Assembly (NCBI GenBank): GCA_910585005.1
Contig: CAJUCN010000004.1
Location: 151,630 to 215,629, forward strand
Origin: an uncultured Lachnospiraceae bacterium
GTDB taxonomy: Bacteria > Bacillota > Clostridia > Lachnospirales > Lachnospiraceae
Reading direction: 5' to 3'
Length of the DNA: 64,000 nucleotides
Part shown: positions 38,189 through 48,132 of the stretch, piece by piece
Position numbering within the stretch: the first letter of the stretch is position 1
How the letters are laid out: the number at the start of each line of letters is the position of its first letter
Program-made: the position numbers and the translations under genes
Notes under the pieces: model-generated
What the model saw: the letters and a program-made list of their open reading frames with translations, nothing else
Databases searched by the model: none
Told to the model about the DNA's origin: nothing

Positions 38189-39496
38189 TTATAAGTTTCG
38201 TGTGCTAAAATCTTTCATGATAATTCCTTTTTCTACTAATTTCTGCAAGCTTTTCATAATACCGAATTTACCATGCTGCCAGGTAAGACCTCCTTGAAAA
38301 TATACTGCATATGGCGGCTTAATAGGGCCATCGGCGCTTAATTCGATGGAGGAACCTGACACAAAAGCCCCCGCTGCCATGATTACCGGGCTGTCATACC
38401 CTGGCATATCCCATGGTTCCGGTGTTACATGCCCGTCAACCGCCGCGGCCTGTTGGATTCCCTGACAAAAGGCGATCACTCCTTCCGGATCTCCAAATGT
38501 TACAGCCTGGATAATGTCATGTCTGCTCTCCTGCCCATTGGGAATTACAGGAAAGCCTAACCTTTCATACAAATTTGCTGCAAAAATTGCCGCTTTTAGT
38601 GCATTGGCAGTTACAGAAGGGGCAAGAAACAGACCTTGGTAGAAAGCAGGCAGGGCACTAAGGGACGCTCCAACTTCCTTTCCCAGTCCTGGCGATGTAA
38701 GCCGGTAAGCCGCATTTTCAATAAATTCCCTTTTCCCTGCCAGGTACCCGCCAATGGGGGCTAATCCCCCGCCAGGATTTTTGATCAATGACCCTACCAC
38801 CAAATCCGCCCCTACATCGGAAGGCTCTTTTCTCTCGGTGAACTCTCCATAACAATTATCCACCATGCAGATCACATCCGGTTTGACCGTTTTGATCAAA
38901 TGGATTAGTTCCCCTATTTTATCCACGGAAAGCGTAGGCCTTGTCTGATACCCCTTGGACCGTTGTATCGTCACAAGTCTTGTCCTGTCATTTATCGCTG
39001 CCTGGATCCCCTCATAATCAAAACTGCCATCAGGAAGGAGGTCAACCTGTGTATAGCTGATCCCATATTCCTTTAAAGAGCCTTTGGAGGGACGGATCCC
39101 GATCACTTCTTCCAATGTATCATAAGGTTTTCCTACCGGGGAAAACAGTTCATCCCCAGGGCGCAAATTGCTCATAAGGGCTAAAGCCAGTGCATGAGTC
39201 CCACAGGTGATCTGAGGACGCACCAAAGCATCTTCTGTATGGAAAATATCTGCGTATACTTTTTCTAAAGTTTCACGACCCAAATCGTTATAACCATATC
39301 CGGTAGTCCCTAAAAGACAGGCTTCACTGACCTGGTTTTTTTGCATCGCGCCAATCACTTTCAATTGATTATATTCAGACAGCTCATCAATCTGTGCCCA
39401 TGTTTCAGCTAAGGATGCCCACACAGCTTCACCATAGCGGTATACTTCTTCTGAAATCCCCAGTTCCTTATAAATATTTTTATTATCACTCAGCAT
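38189..39496 (-). CDS. methionine gamma-lyase family protein (YnbB-type PLP enzyme)
   Basis: 435 residues, fold-type I PLP protein. The Lys carrying PLP is in VVGSLIKNPGGGLAPIGGYLAG; DNCYGEF and QVDLLPDGSFDYEGI are found as in the 'aluminium resistance' YnbB family, which sits beside miaA in Firmicutes. Substrate is not established. GGAGGATG precedes the ATG. 19 bases after miaA. Confidence 0.92.
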   Translation of the reverse strand: MLSDNKNIYKELGISEEVYRYGEAVWASLAETWAQIDELSEYNQLKVIGAMQKNQVSEACLLGTTGYGYNDLGRETLEKVYADIFHTEDALVRPQITCGTHALALALMSNLRPGDELFSPVGKPYDTLEEVIGIRPSKGSLKEYGISYTQVDLLPDGSFDYEGIQAAINDRTRLVTIQRSKGYQTRPTLSVDKIGELIHLIKTVKPDVICMVDNCYGEFTERKEPSDVGADLVVGSLIKNPGGGLAPIGGYLAGKREFIENAAYRLTSPGLGKEVGASLSALPAFYQGLFLAPSVTANALKAAIFAANLYERLGFPVIPNGQESRHDIIQAVTFGDPEGVIAFCQGIQQAAAVDGHVTPEPWDMPGYDSPVIMAAGAFVSGSSIELSADGPIKPPYAVYFQGGLTWQHGKFGIMKSLQKLVEKGIIMKDFSTRNL

Positions 39497-39515
39497 TCCA
39501 TCCTCCTATGTTCTT

Positions 39516-40466
39516 TTAGAGCGCTTTCACACACGATTCCATATATTCCAAGATCTGTAAGTCACAATAATGATAATCCTTTTTATTGATCCACAGCACA
39601 TCCCGTTCCCGGGCAAACCAAGTAAGCTGCCTTTTGGCAAAATGCCTGGTATCCCGCTTGATCCGGTATACCGATTCCTCCAAAGTACATTTCCCGTCAA
39701 GATGATCCAAAATTTCTTTGTATCCAAGCCCCTGCATAGATACCATTTGACTGTGGCACCCCATATCCTTTAGCCTTTTTACTTCTTCCACAAGCCCTTC
39801 TTCCAGCATTCCATCCACCCGTCTTTCAATCTTCTCATAAAGACAGGATCTTTCGTCTGTTAAAACAAAATAACAAAAAGAATAGGGTGACTTGCGCTGC
39901 CGCTGCTGTTCATTATGCCGGGAAATGGGATATCCGTTGAGCTCCCAAAATTCCAGCGCCCGGATAACTCTTTTTTGATTATTGGGATGGATCAGCTTTG
40001 CAGAGGACTGATCCACTTTGGCAAGACACTGGTGGAGATATTCCGCTCCATATTGGGCAGCCTCAGTCTCCAATCTTTTGCGGATTTCAGAGTGGTCTTC
40101 CTCTTTTGAAAAGTCAATGTCATATAAAAGCGCCTGGATGTAAAACCCGGTTCCTCCCACAATAACAGGAATATGCCCTCTTTCATAAATCCCTTCAAGA
40201 GCTTGCGCTGCCAGTTGTTTAAAACGGGCAACATGAAACTCTTCCCAAGGCATAAGAATATTGATCAAATGATGGGGAATGCCGCACATATCCGCTTCCC
40301 TGATCTTGGCGGAACCGATATCCATATATTTGTAGACCTGCATGGAATCGGCAGAGACAATCTCACCGTCAATTCTTTTGGCCAGTTCGATAGATAGCGC
40401 GCTTTTTCCCACTGCGGTAGGCCCTGTCAATATGATCAATTTTCTCTTTTTATTGTAATCTGCCAT
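39516..40466 (-). CDS. miaA: tRNA dimethylallyltransferase
   Basis: 316 residues. P-loop GPTAVGKSALS, IVSADSMQVYKYMDIGSAK and GGTGFYIQALLYDID. MiaA adds the isopentenyl group to A37 of UNN-reading tRNAs. It is 2 bases from mutL, and miaB, which acts on the same base, is in the same gene row. Confidence 0.96.
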   Translation of the reverse strand: MADYNKKRKLIILTGPTAVGKSALSIELAKRIDGEIVSADSMQVYKYMDIGSAKIREADMCGIPHHLINILMPWEEFHVARFKQLAAQALEGIYERGHIPVIVGGTGFYIQALLYDIDFSKEEDHSEIRKRLETEAAQYGAEYLHQCLAKVDQSSAKLIHPNNQKRVIRALEFWELNGYPISRHNEQQRQRKSPYSFCYFVLTDERSCLYEKIERRVDGMLEEGLVEEVKRLKDMGCHSQMVSMQGLGYKEILDHLDGKCTLEESVYRIKRDTRHFAKRQLTWFARERDVLWINKKDYHYCDLQILEYMESCVKAL

Positions 40467-40468
40467 AT

Positions 40469-42358
40469 TTAAGTTATCCGTTTAAATTTTTTTTCGATTT
40501 CATATTTGGTCATGGAAATGATGGTTGGCCGTCCGTGTGGACAGTGATAAGGATCATCAAGTCCAAGCAGTTCATCGATCAAGGCTTCTGCTTCCGCCTG
40601 ACTTAAGGAATGGTTTCCTTTTACGGCTGCTTTACAAGCCATAGACGCAAGTTTTTGCAAAATAACATCTGGTGTTCCTTTCATGGGATTATCCGCAATT
40701 TCATCCAGAATATCCAGAAAAAATTCCTTTTCACCATAGCCGTAAAGGTCTGCCGGCATGGACCGGATCATATAAGAACTACTTCCAAATTCTTCAAATT
40801 CAAACCCCATCAACCGAAAATGCTCCTGAAATTCTTGTAAAATCTCCTCTTCCCTTCCGGTAAGTGAAATTACGATGGGAGGATTCAGCTCCTGGGAAGA
40901 AACAGCTTTTGCTTCCAGTTCTTTCACAAGACGTTCATATTTTACTTTTTCATGAGCGGCATGTTGATCGATAATGAATAATTTATCTTTTAATGCCACC
41001 AGCCAGTAAGTATCGAAGATCTGTCCTAATATTTGACGATTGCTTCTGGATTCTTCTGAAAGGAATTTTTCATCGAACAAATCAAGCTGTATAGGGTTTT
41101 CTACGATGATCTGATCTGCAGCTTTGATCACATTAGCGTGGATTCCTGCATTTTTATCTTTATTTGCAGGAATTACATCGCCGATAATACGGTTAACAGT
41201 GGGTTTTGTAATGTTTTGCAAGAAATCCTGCACTTTGGGTTGCCCGGCCTGATAAGCGGCATTTTCCTCTGCAAGCATCATTGTCCGCTTTACTTCAAAG
41301 GGTTCCGGTGTTTTCTGAAGAAGCTGTACTTTTTCCTGGTCTTTAGTCAGCTTTACATCAGGAATCAATTCCATTTGACGTAGTTTCCCTGACACAGCTT
41401 TTGAAAGTTCTTCATACAGCTCCGCGCCCATCCGGATCCTTATTTCCATTTTAGCCGGATGGACATTCACATCTATAAACTCCTGATCCATCATAAAATG
41501 CAATACATAAAAAGGAAATTTATGCTGCATCAAATAGGCGTGGTATCCTTCTTCCATTGCTTTTGAAATCAGGCTGCTGTGCACATAACGACCATTTATA
41601 AAACAGATTTCATAATTCCGGTTAGCCCTGTTGATCTCCGGCTTTCCAAGATAACCGTTTACCGAAAAACCATTCCCTTCATAGGAAAAAGGAAGCAGGC
41701 CTTCCGTGATTTCCCGGCCATAGATTCGGTATATAACTTCCTTTAAGTCTCCGTTTCCCGATGTATGGAACCGCACCTGTCCGCCATTTACAAACTTAAT
41801 GGATATTTCCGGGTGGGATAACGCAAGGTGTTCCATCATATCAGCAACATAGCTGCCTTCTGTCTGAGGCTGTTTTAAAAATTTTTTTCTTGCCGGAACA
41901 TTATAAAATAAATTGCGGATCAGGAATGTCGTCCCGTCCGGAGCGCCTACCTCCTCGATCTCTTCCTCTTTTCCACCAGCAATGGCATAACGGACTCCGG
42001 TAAGTTCATCTGCAGTTTTGGTGATCACTTCCACCTGTGCTACCGCGGAAATACTGGATAATGCTTCTCCCCGGAAACCAAGGCTTTTCGTTCTTAACAG
42101 ATCTTCAATAGAGGAAATTTTGCTGGTTGCATGGCGTAAAAAGGCTTTTTTAATTTGATTCTTTTCAATTCCACAGCCGTTGTCTGTAACTCTGATCAGA
42201 GAGATCCCTCCGTCTTTAATTTCTACCGTAATGGCGCCTGCTCCCGCATCAATGGCATTTTCGGTGAGTTCCTTCACGACATTTAGCGGACGGTCTACCA
42301 CCTCTCCTGCAGCGATCTGGTCAATGGTATTCTGATTTAAGAGATTAATCTGCGGCAT
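40469..42358 (-). CDS. mutL: DNA mismatch repair protein MutL
   Basis: 629 residues. GHKL ATPase with ENAIDAGA, DNGCGIEKNQ and FRGEALSSISA; C-terminal endonuclease motif DQHAAHEKVKYE plus a late CPHGRPT, so it carries nicking activity and no MutH is needed. Start at 42358 after GGAAGGAATATT; the frame's first ATG at 42376 lies inside mutS. Confidence 0.97.
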   Translation of the reverse strand: MPQINLLNQNTIDQIAAGEVVDRPLNVVKELTENAIDAGAGAITVEIKDGGISLIRVTDNGCGIEKNQIKKAFLRHATSKISSIEDLLRTKSLGFRGEALSSISAVAQVEVITKTADELTGVRYAIAGGKEEEIEEVGAPDGTTFLIRNLFYNVPARKKFLKQPQTEGSYVADMMEHLALSHPEISIKFVNGGQVRFHTSGNGDLKEVIYRIYGREITEGLLPFSYEGNGFSVNGYLGKPEINRANRNYEICFINGRYVHSSLISKAMEEGYHAYLMQHKFPFYVLHFMMDQEFIDVNVHPAKMEIRIRMGAELYEELSKAVSGKLRQMELIPDVKLTKDQEKVQLLQKTPEPFEVKRTMMLAEENAAYQAGQPKVQDFLQNITKPTVNRIIGDVIPANKDKNAGIHANVIKAADQIIVENPIQLDLFDEKFLSEESRSNRQILGQIFDTYWLVALKDKLFIIDQHAAHEKVKYERLVKELEAKAVSSQELNPPIVISLTGREEEILQEFQEHFRLMGFEFEEFGSSSYMIRSMPADLYGYGEKEFFLDILDEIADNPMKGTPDVILQKLASMACKAAVKGNHSLSQAEAEALIDELLGLDDPYHCPHGRPTIISMTKYEIEKKFKRIT

Positions 42359-42369
42359 AATATTCCTTC

Positions 42370-45015
42370 CTACCATCTGTTCTTTAACTTATTTTGAAGA
42401 CGGTACAATGTATTTAATGCATCAAGGGGTGTTAAATTTGAAACGTCAATTTCTTTTAACTCATTTAATACATCCTCATCTGTGACTGTGTCAAACAGGG
42501 ACATTTGAGTTAAGTCAACTTCATCATATTTCACTGGTTTATGTTTTGAATCCTTTTGTTCAACTACGATACTTTGAACCTTTTCCAGTATATCATTATC
42601 CACAAGCTGTAATAGGATCTCCTTTGCCCTGTCAATCACCATATCTGGCACGCCTGCAAGTTTCGCCACCTGGATCCCATAGCTTTTGTCTGCGCCGCCA
42701 CGGATGATCTTGCGTAAAAAAACAATATCATCTCCTTTTTCCTTCACTGCAATACAATAATTGTTCACATTGCTCATTTTACCTTCCAGCTCAGTCAGTT
42801 CATGATAATGGGTGGCAAAAAGGGTCTTCGCTCCCAAAAGCTTTTTGTTGCTGATATGTTCAATAACTGCCCATGCAATCGACAGCCCGTCAAAGGTGGA
42901 AGTGCCTCTTCCGATCTCATCTAGGATCAAAAGGCTGTTGGCCGTTGCATTTCTGAGAATATTGGCAACTTCGTTCATCTCCACCATAAAAGTACTCTGG
43001 CCACTTGCAAGGTCATCCGATGCGCCAACCCGGGTAAAAATACGGTCCACCAGACCGATATTGGCGGAGCTTGCAGGAACAAAACATCCAATCTGCGCCA
43101 TCAGCACGATCAGCGCAACTTGTCTCATATATGTGGATTTCCCTGCCATATTGGGGCCAGTGATAACGGAAATGCAAAATTTATTGTTGTCTAAATAGGT
43201 ATCATTTGCGATGAACATATCCCCGGATATCATCTGTTCCACCACAGGATGCCTTCCTGCTTTAATATCAATGATACCTTTTTCATTGATAGAAGGGCGC
43301 ACATAACGTCCACGCTCTGCCAAAAGGGAAAAAGATGCAAACACATCCAGCCTGGCAATTGCTTTGGCTGTTCGCTGAATACGCTCCATTTCCCCTGCAA
43401 TAGCATCCCTGACCTGGCAAAACAGATCGTATTCTAATCCATAAAGCTTGTCTTCTGCATTTAATATGGTATCCTCCAGCTCTTTGAGCCGTGCATTGGT
43501 ATATCTCTCGGCATTGGTAAGGGTCTGTTTGCGGATATAATCTTCAGGAACCTGATTTTTAAAAGAATTGGTTACCTCATAATAGTAACCAAATACTTTA
43601 TTATAACGGATCCTCAGGTTTTTGATCCCGGTCCGTTCTCTGTCCTCTTCTTCCAGCTTGGCAAGCCAGTCCTTTCCCTCTGTTTTGGCATGCCGCAAGG
43701 TATCGATAGTATGATCAAATCCGTCTTTAATGATGCCGCCTTCCCTGATCGTAATAGGCGGCTCGTCGATAATGGCATTTTCAATCAATGTGCAGATATC
43801 CCCAAGATCATCAATTTCTTCCTGGATTTCCTGTAACAGTTCCGCATCAAAATCTGCCAGTAGTGTCTTAATATGGGGAAGCATTTGCAGGGAATTGCGG
43901 AAGGCAATCATATCTCTGGGGTTTGCCGTCTTGTAACTGACTTTCCCTAAAAGCCTTTCCAGGTCATAGATTGGGTTTAAATATTCACGGATCTCATCCC
44001 GTCCAATTGCCTGGCCGGACAGAGCTTCCACGCTGTCAAGACGTTTCAGGATCTGTTCTTTATCAATGAGAGGCTGTTCGATGTACTGCCGCAGGCATCT
44101 TGCCCCCATGGCGGTGCGTGTTTTATCCAGAACCCCCAGCAAAGATCCTCTTTTTTGCTTTTCACGCAAAGTTTCCGTAAGTTCCAGATTCCTTCTGGTA
44201 GAGCTGTCAAGAAGCATGTACCTGCTGGTAAGATAAGGATACAAGTGGGTGATATGCTCCAGGGAAATCTTTTGGGTATCTGTAAGATACAACATTAATG
44301 CCCCTGCTGCGATCACTCCGGAGGGAAAATCCTCCAGCCCCATTCCCTGGAGGGTAGTCACATGGAAATGCTTTAGAAGACTTTTCCGGCATCTGTCTTC
44401 ATCAAAAAAATGGGCGTCCAAAGGGTATACGGCTATGTTCATCCGGCCCTTTAAATCTGCCATGTCGATTCCGCTCACCAAAAAGGAATCATTGCAGATG
44501 ATCTCACTGGGATGATATTTATTGATCTCATCTAACAGTTTTTTCATATCCTCAACTTCTGTAAGAAAATAATCCCCGGTAGTTACATCGGCAATGGATA
44601 TCCCTGTTTTTCCCTGGGAAAAAGCAATGCTCATCAAAAAATTGTTTCGGCTCTCGTCCAGAGACTGGACATTTAAATTCGTACCGGGCGTAACGATTCT
44701 CACCACATCTCTTTTTACCAGCCCTTTGGCAAGCTTAGGATCTTCCACTTGTTCACAGATTGCCACCTTATATCCTTTAGAAACCAGCTTATTCAAATAT
44801 CCGTCCACTGCATGATAGGGAATACCACACATTGGCGCTCTTTCCTCCAACCCACAGTTTTTTCCGGTCAGCGTAATTTCCAATTCTTTTGACGCCGTTA
44901 AAGCGTCCTCAAAGAACATTTCGTAAAAATCTCCCAGACGATAAAATAGTATGCAGTCCTTATATTCCTTTTTGGTTTCCAGATATTGCTGCATCATTGG
45001 TGTCATTTCAGCCAT
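42370..45015 (-). CDS. mutS: DNA mismatch repair protein MutS
   Basis: 881 residues. Mismatch-binding FYEMFFEDA, Walker A GPNMAGKSTYMRQ, Walker B ILDEIGRGTSTFDG and FATHYHELTELE. The start 45015 (MAEMTPMMQ) has ACGGAGG upstream; the first ATG at 45078 is too far out. Directly upstream of mutL, 24 bases from miaB. Confidence 0.97.
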   Translation of the reverse strand: MAEMTPMMQQYLETKKEYKDCILFYRLGDFYEMFFEDALTASKELEITLTGKNCGLEERAPMCGIPYHAVDGYLNKLVSKGYKVAICEQVEDPKLAKGLVKRDVVRIVTPGTNLNVQSLDESRNNFLMSIAFSQGKTGISIADVTTGDYFLTEVEDMKKLLDEINKYHPSEIICNDSFLVSGIDMADLKGRMNIAVYPLDAHFFDEDRCRKSLLKHFHVTTLQGMGLEDFPSGVIAAGALMLYLTDTQKISLEHITHLYPYLTSRYMLLDSSTRRNLELTETLREKQKRGSLLGVLDKTRTAMGARCLRQYIEQPLIDKEQILKRLDSVEALSGQAIGRDEIREYLNPIYDLERLLGKVSYKTANPRDMIAFRNSLQMLPHIKTLLADFDAELLQEIQEEIDDLGDICTLIENAIIDEPPITIREGGIIKDGFDHTIDTLRHAKTEGKDWLAKLEEEDRERTGIKNLRIRYNKVFGYYYEVTNSFKNQVPEDYIRKQTLTNAERYTNARLKELEDTILNAEDKLYGLEYDLFCQVRDAIAGEMERIQRTAKAIARLDVFASFSLLAERGRYVRPSINEKGIIDIKAGRHPVVEQMISGDMFIANDTYLDNNKFCISVITGPNMAGKSTYMRQVALIVLMAQIGCFVPASSANIGLVDRIFTRVGASDDLASGQSTFMVEMNEVANILRNATANSLLILDEIGRGTSTFDGLSIAWAVIEHISNKKLLGAKTLFATHYHELTELEGKMSNVNNYCIAVKEKGDDIVFLRKIIRGGADKSYGIQVAKLAGVPDMVIDRAKEILLQLVDNDILEKVQSIVVEQKDSKHKPVKYDEVDLTQMSLFDTVTDEDVLNELKEIDVSNLTPLDALNTLYRLQNKLKNRW

Positions 45016-45038
45016 TTTTGCCTCCGTGTACAGCCCTC

Positions 45039-46463
45039 TTATGGCTGCATTTCTCCCAGGTAATAAAATCCGTGACATTCTTTCAAATAAACCGGCACTA
45101 TTTTTCCTACCAGGCTTGGATCCCCCTTAAAATGGACAATCGTATTATTAGACAGCCTTCCTGTCACGAGGCTGCTATCCTGATCATTCACCTCTTCCAC
45201 CAGAGCGTCCATTGTCTGTCCCAAAAAGCGCTGTACTTGTTCCCGCGCCGTGTCCTGAACCGTTTTGAGAAGCCGGTCGAAACCTTCTTTTACAACCTCT
45301 TCCGGCACCTGGTTTTCCATAGATGCCGCCGGGGTACCGGTACGTTTGGAATATAGAAAAGTAAATGCATTGTCGTATTTTACCTGTCTGACCATGTCAA
45401 TGGTGTCATCTACATCGCAAGGTTCTTCTCCCGGAAACCCTACAATGATATCCGTTGTAATAGAAAGATCGGGTATCTCCCTATGCAGTTTGGAAACCAG
45501 CGCCAGATAATCTTCCCGGGTATATTTCCGGTTCATTGCCTTTAAAATCCTGGTAGAACCTGATTGCAGCGGTAAATGCAAATGGCGGCAGATTTTAGTG
45601 GATTTTTTCATTACCTGGATCAAGTCATCTGACAGATCCTTCGGATGGGAAGTCATAAAACGGATCCTTTCAAGCCCTTCTATTTTTTCCACCTCTTCAA
45701 GAAGCTGTGCAAAGGAAATCGGCTCGTCCAAATTTTTGCCGTAAGAATTTACATTCTGGCCAAGCAGCATGACTTCTATTACGCCATCCGCCACCAAGGC
45801 TTTAATTTCTTTGATAATATCCTGGGGGCTGCGGCTCCGTTCCCGCCCTCTGACATAAGGAACGATACAATAACTGCAAAAATTGTTGCAGCCAAACATA
45901 ATATTAATACCGGATTTAAAAGGGTATTTACGTTCAGAGGGAAGATCTTCCACAATCTGATCCGTATCTTCCCAGATATCAACGACCATTCCTTTTGTTT
46001 CAAACATACAAACCAACAGCTCTGCAAATTTGTAAATGTTATGGGTTCCAAAAATAAGATCCACAAAACCATAGCTTTTTTTAAGTTTTTCTATCACAGC
46101 GCCTTCCTGCATCATGCAGCCGCACAGTGCAATCTTTTTGTGGGGATTTTTCTTTTTCATAGTGCCTAAATGCCCAAGGCGGCCGTAAACTCTTTGGTTG
46201 GCATTGTCTCTTACCGTGCAAGTATTGTAAATTACAAAATCTGCATTTTCATTTTCTGTCAGTTTGTAGCCCACCTTTTCTAAAATCCCTGAAAGTTTTT
46301 CAGAATCTCTGGCATTCATCTGGCATCCGAAAGTTATTACACAGCAAGATGGTTTCCGGCCAAGATTCCTAGCAAGTTCATCCACATATGTTTTTGCTTT
46401 TTCTATATAAGAATATTGACGGGCTGTTTCTTCTGCTCCTGCCAGCTTGTCTGTTATTTTCAT
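45039..46463 (-). CDS. miaB: tRNA 2-methylthio-N6-isopentenyladenosine methylthiotransferase
   Basis: 474 residues. N-terminal UPF0004 domain with cysteines in TFGCQMNARDSE, YNTCTVRDNA and LCGCMMQ; radical SAM GCNNFCSYCIVPYVRGRERSR; a C-terminal TRAM domain. The start at 46463 has AGGAGTAG upstream. Acts on the base modified by MiaA. Confidence 0.96.
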   Translation of the reverse strand: MKITDKLAGAEETARQYSYIEKAKTYVDELARNLGRKPSCCVITFGCQMNARDSEKLSGILEKVGYKLTENENADFVIYNTCTVRDNANQRVYGRLGHLGTMKKKNPHKKIALCGCMMQEGAVIEKLKKSYGFVDLIFGTHNIYKFAELLVCMFETKGMVVDIWEDTDQIVEDLPSERKYPFKSGINIMFGCNNFCSYCIVPYVRGRERSRSPQDIIKEIKALVADGVIEVMLLGQNVNSYGKNLDEPISFAQLLEEVEKIEGLERIRFMTSHPKDLSDDLIQVMKKSTKICRHLHLPLQSGSTRILKAMNRKYTREDYLALVSKLHREIPDLSITTDIIVGFPGEEPCDVDDTIDMVRQVKYDNAFTFLYSKRTGTPAASMENQVPEEVVKEGFDRLLKTVQDTAREQVQRFLGQTMDALVEEVNDQDSSLVTGRLSNNTIVHFKGDPSLVGKIVPVYLKECHGFYYLGEMQP

Positions 46464-46468
46464 GATCA

Positions 46469-47209
46469 CTACTCCTTATTTATGATATAGGTGTATGCAT
46501 TTCCGGATTTTCCACACCGCATAACTACCTGGAGATAATTTAAGATATGCAGCACTTTGGCAGCCGTTTCTTTCCTCTCCCCAATTACGTTTGCCAGCTC
46601 TTTGGCCGTAAAAGGTTCTGTCATTCCATCCGGAATCAGTTTTCGGTAATCCTCCATGCCCTGGATCCTCACTTCACCAAACAATTCCCCTGGGATCCTG
46701 TCATATCGCTCAGATCCCCGCTTTTTGTCTCTGCTCCATCCATTTAAAATCCGGTATTCCCGGATTTCCAAAAGAGGAAAACAAAAATGCAAATTAGGAT
46801 CTGGCAGATAAGGCTTAATTTTGTATAACTCATAAAAAGCCCTGTAAACAGAGCCTTTTACCGTGCTTTTCCTGGGCTTTGAGCATTCCCCTGTCTCCTC
46901 ATCAATCCACGAAAGGTACTTGACCTTTGGAACCGGGTAAACGATTGTTACCGGATAACAAGGCAGAAGCCTTTCCAGTTTGCTACGGATCCTATTAAAA
47001 TTACCGGTCTGTATCTCTATAATTTCTTCTCCCGTAAAAATATCTGCCACAAAGCCATTTACCCGAACCTCCTGCATCGATCGGTCCGGCCCATAAAAAT
47101 CCTTTAAAACCGCATGCAGCGTCTTCTCCTTATAAGTGCCAATGCCAGGCCTTTCCCTGACAGAACATAGGATATTGCTGCGGACGCGGTCAAAACGTTC
47201 CTGGTCCAT
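46469..47209 (-). CDS. conserved protein with nuclease-like N-terminus and winged-helix-like C-terminus
   Basis: 246 residues; no named family recognised. The text EVRVNGFVADIFTGEEIIEIQTGNF has the D-(about 7)-E-x-Q spacing of PD-(D/E)XK-type nucleases (E-x-Q replacing E-x-K), preceded by a strand and a possible conserved Glu. The C-terminal 70 residues (FTAKELANVIGERKETAAKVLHILNYLQVV) look like a winged helix. It is 6 bases from the miaB start and near mutSL, but a link to repair or tRNA modification is only positional. GAAAGGAAA before the ATG. Confidence 0.7.
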   Translation of the reverse strand: MDQERFDRVRSNILCSVRERPGIGTYKEKTLHAVLKDFYGPDRSMQEVRVNGFVADIFTGEEIIEIQTGNFNRIRSKLERLLPCYPVTIVYPVPKVKYLSWIDEETGECSKPRKSTVKGSVYRAFYELYKIKPYLPDPNLHFCFPLLEIREYRILNGWSRDKKRGSERYDRIPGELFGEVRIQGMEDYRKLIPDGMTEPFTAKELANVIGERKETAAKVLHILNYLQVVMRCGKSGNAYTYIINKE

Positions 47210-47214
47210 TCTGT

Positions 47215-47640
47215 TTATTTCCTTTCAAGAAACAACTTTCTGGATATAAAATTGTATACCATGACCACACCTGTTGCAATAATAGTTGCTGCCATCACCA
47301 TCAAGTCCTGCCCTATCAGCGTCTGCAAAGAACTGCTGTGCAGATAAATACCGTCTATGCAACAATACATAACAGCTTCATTGATCAAAAGGCCAATCGC
47401 CGATAAGATTAAAAAGACAGTGAACTCTTTCTTCTTGTCCATCTCTTTCTTATGCGTAAAAACAAACTTGATGCTCAAAAGATAGTTTACGATTGCAGAG
47501 ATTACAAATCCTAAAAATTTGGAGATCAGGTAATGAACCCCCAGCAGGTTAGTAAATCCCGTAGTGATTCCAAAATCAATAAAAAAGCAAAAAAAACCCA
47601 CAATTCCAAATTTAATGATCTGATCAATTAATTGTTTCAT
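47215..47640 (-). CDS. GtrA-family membrane protein
   Basis: 141 residues, four membrane helices. IIKFGIVGFFCFFIDFGIT and LLSIKFVFTHKK are GtrA hallmarks; these proteins help move lipid-linked sugars or other cell-envelope intermediates. Start 47640 follows AAGGAGTTATATATT; the earlier ATG 47679 is rejected. 5 bases from the nuclease-like gene. Confidence 0.88.
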   Translation of the reverse strand: MKQLIDQIIKFGIVGFFCFFIDFGITTGFTNLLGVHYLISKFLGFVISAIVNYLLSIKFVFTHKKEMDKKKEFTVFLILSAIGLLINEAVMYCCIDGIYLHSSSLQTLIGQDLMVMAATIIATGVVMVYNFISRKLFLERK

Positions 47641-47758
47641 AATATATAACTCCTTAACATAAAAGCAGAATTGCCACATAGTGTATTATACATGACAATT
47701 CTACTTTTTTCATCATAAAAATTTAAACTTTAAAAATAAAGTTTTGGCAGCTTACCTA

Positions 47759-48070
47759 TCAGTTATCACAATCGCACCCTTTATTTCTGGGTTCTTCACA
47801 CCCACAGGTTGAACCAGGGTACGGGATAAAAGATCTGGAATCCATGCGTGATTCATTTCTGCATCCGCAGTCAGGGTTCCTGTCTCGATCCCTGTCTCTG
47901 TCTCGATCTCTATCCCTGTCACAATCCCTTCCCCTGTCAGAATCCCTTCTACATGGAGCTTTGTCCGGACATCCATCATCTCTTTCATCCATATTACAGC
48001 ATCCGGATCTTCCGTTTGTGCAGCCACCCTGGCAGCAAAGCAGCAATAAAACTAAAATCAGACAATTCAT
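47759..48070 (-). CDS. Cys-rich protein with Arg-Asp repeats
   Basis: 103 residues. A hydrophobic start (MNCLILVLLLLCCQGG), 15 cysteines, many as CC, CGC or CDC, and a run of seven Asp-Arg pairs at residues 51-64. AAGGAGTG is well placed before ATG 48070. Short hydrophobic plus Cys-rich tails of this kind occur in small coat-associated proteins of spore formers, but that is only a loose resemblance. The two overlapping frames here lack a ribosome binding site. Confidence 0.7.
   Translation of the reverse strand: MNCLILVLLLLCCQGGCTNGRSGCCNMDERDDGCPDKAPCRRDSDRGRDCDRDRDRDRDRDRDRNPDCGCRNESRMDSRSFIPYPGSTCGCEEPRNKGCDCDN
47879..47920 (-). repeat. hexanucleotide tandem repeat encoding (Asp-Arg)7
   Basis: Seven imperfect 6-base units (GACAGG, GATAGA, GATCGA, GACAGA and repeats) in the Cys-rich gene. 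Change in copy number would keep the frame and alter the length of the DR run. Confidence 0.85.
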
Positions 48071-48132
48071 AAATATATCACTCCTTTTTGGTATGATATA
48101 TTATATGCACAAACACAAAAATCGTTAGCATC

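Noticed and set aside
47879..47943. CRISPR-like short repeats
   Set aside because: Units are 6 bases without spacers and encode an Asp-Arg run.
47752..48128. Alternative frames over the Cys-rich gene, on both strands
   Set aside because: They arise from the hexanucleotide repeat being open in several frames; only the 48070 start has an AAGGAGTG site.
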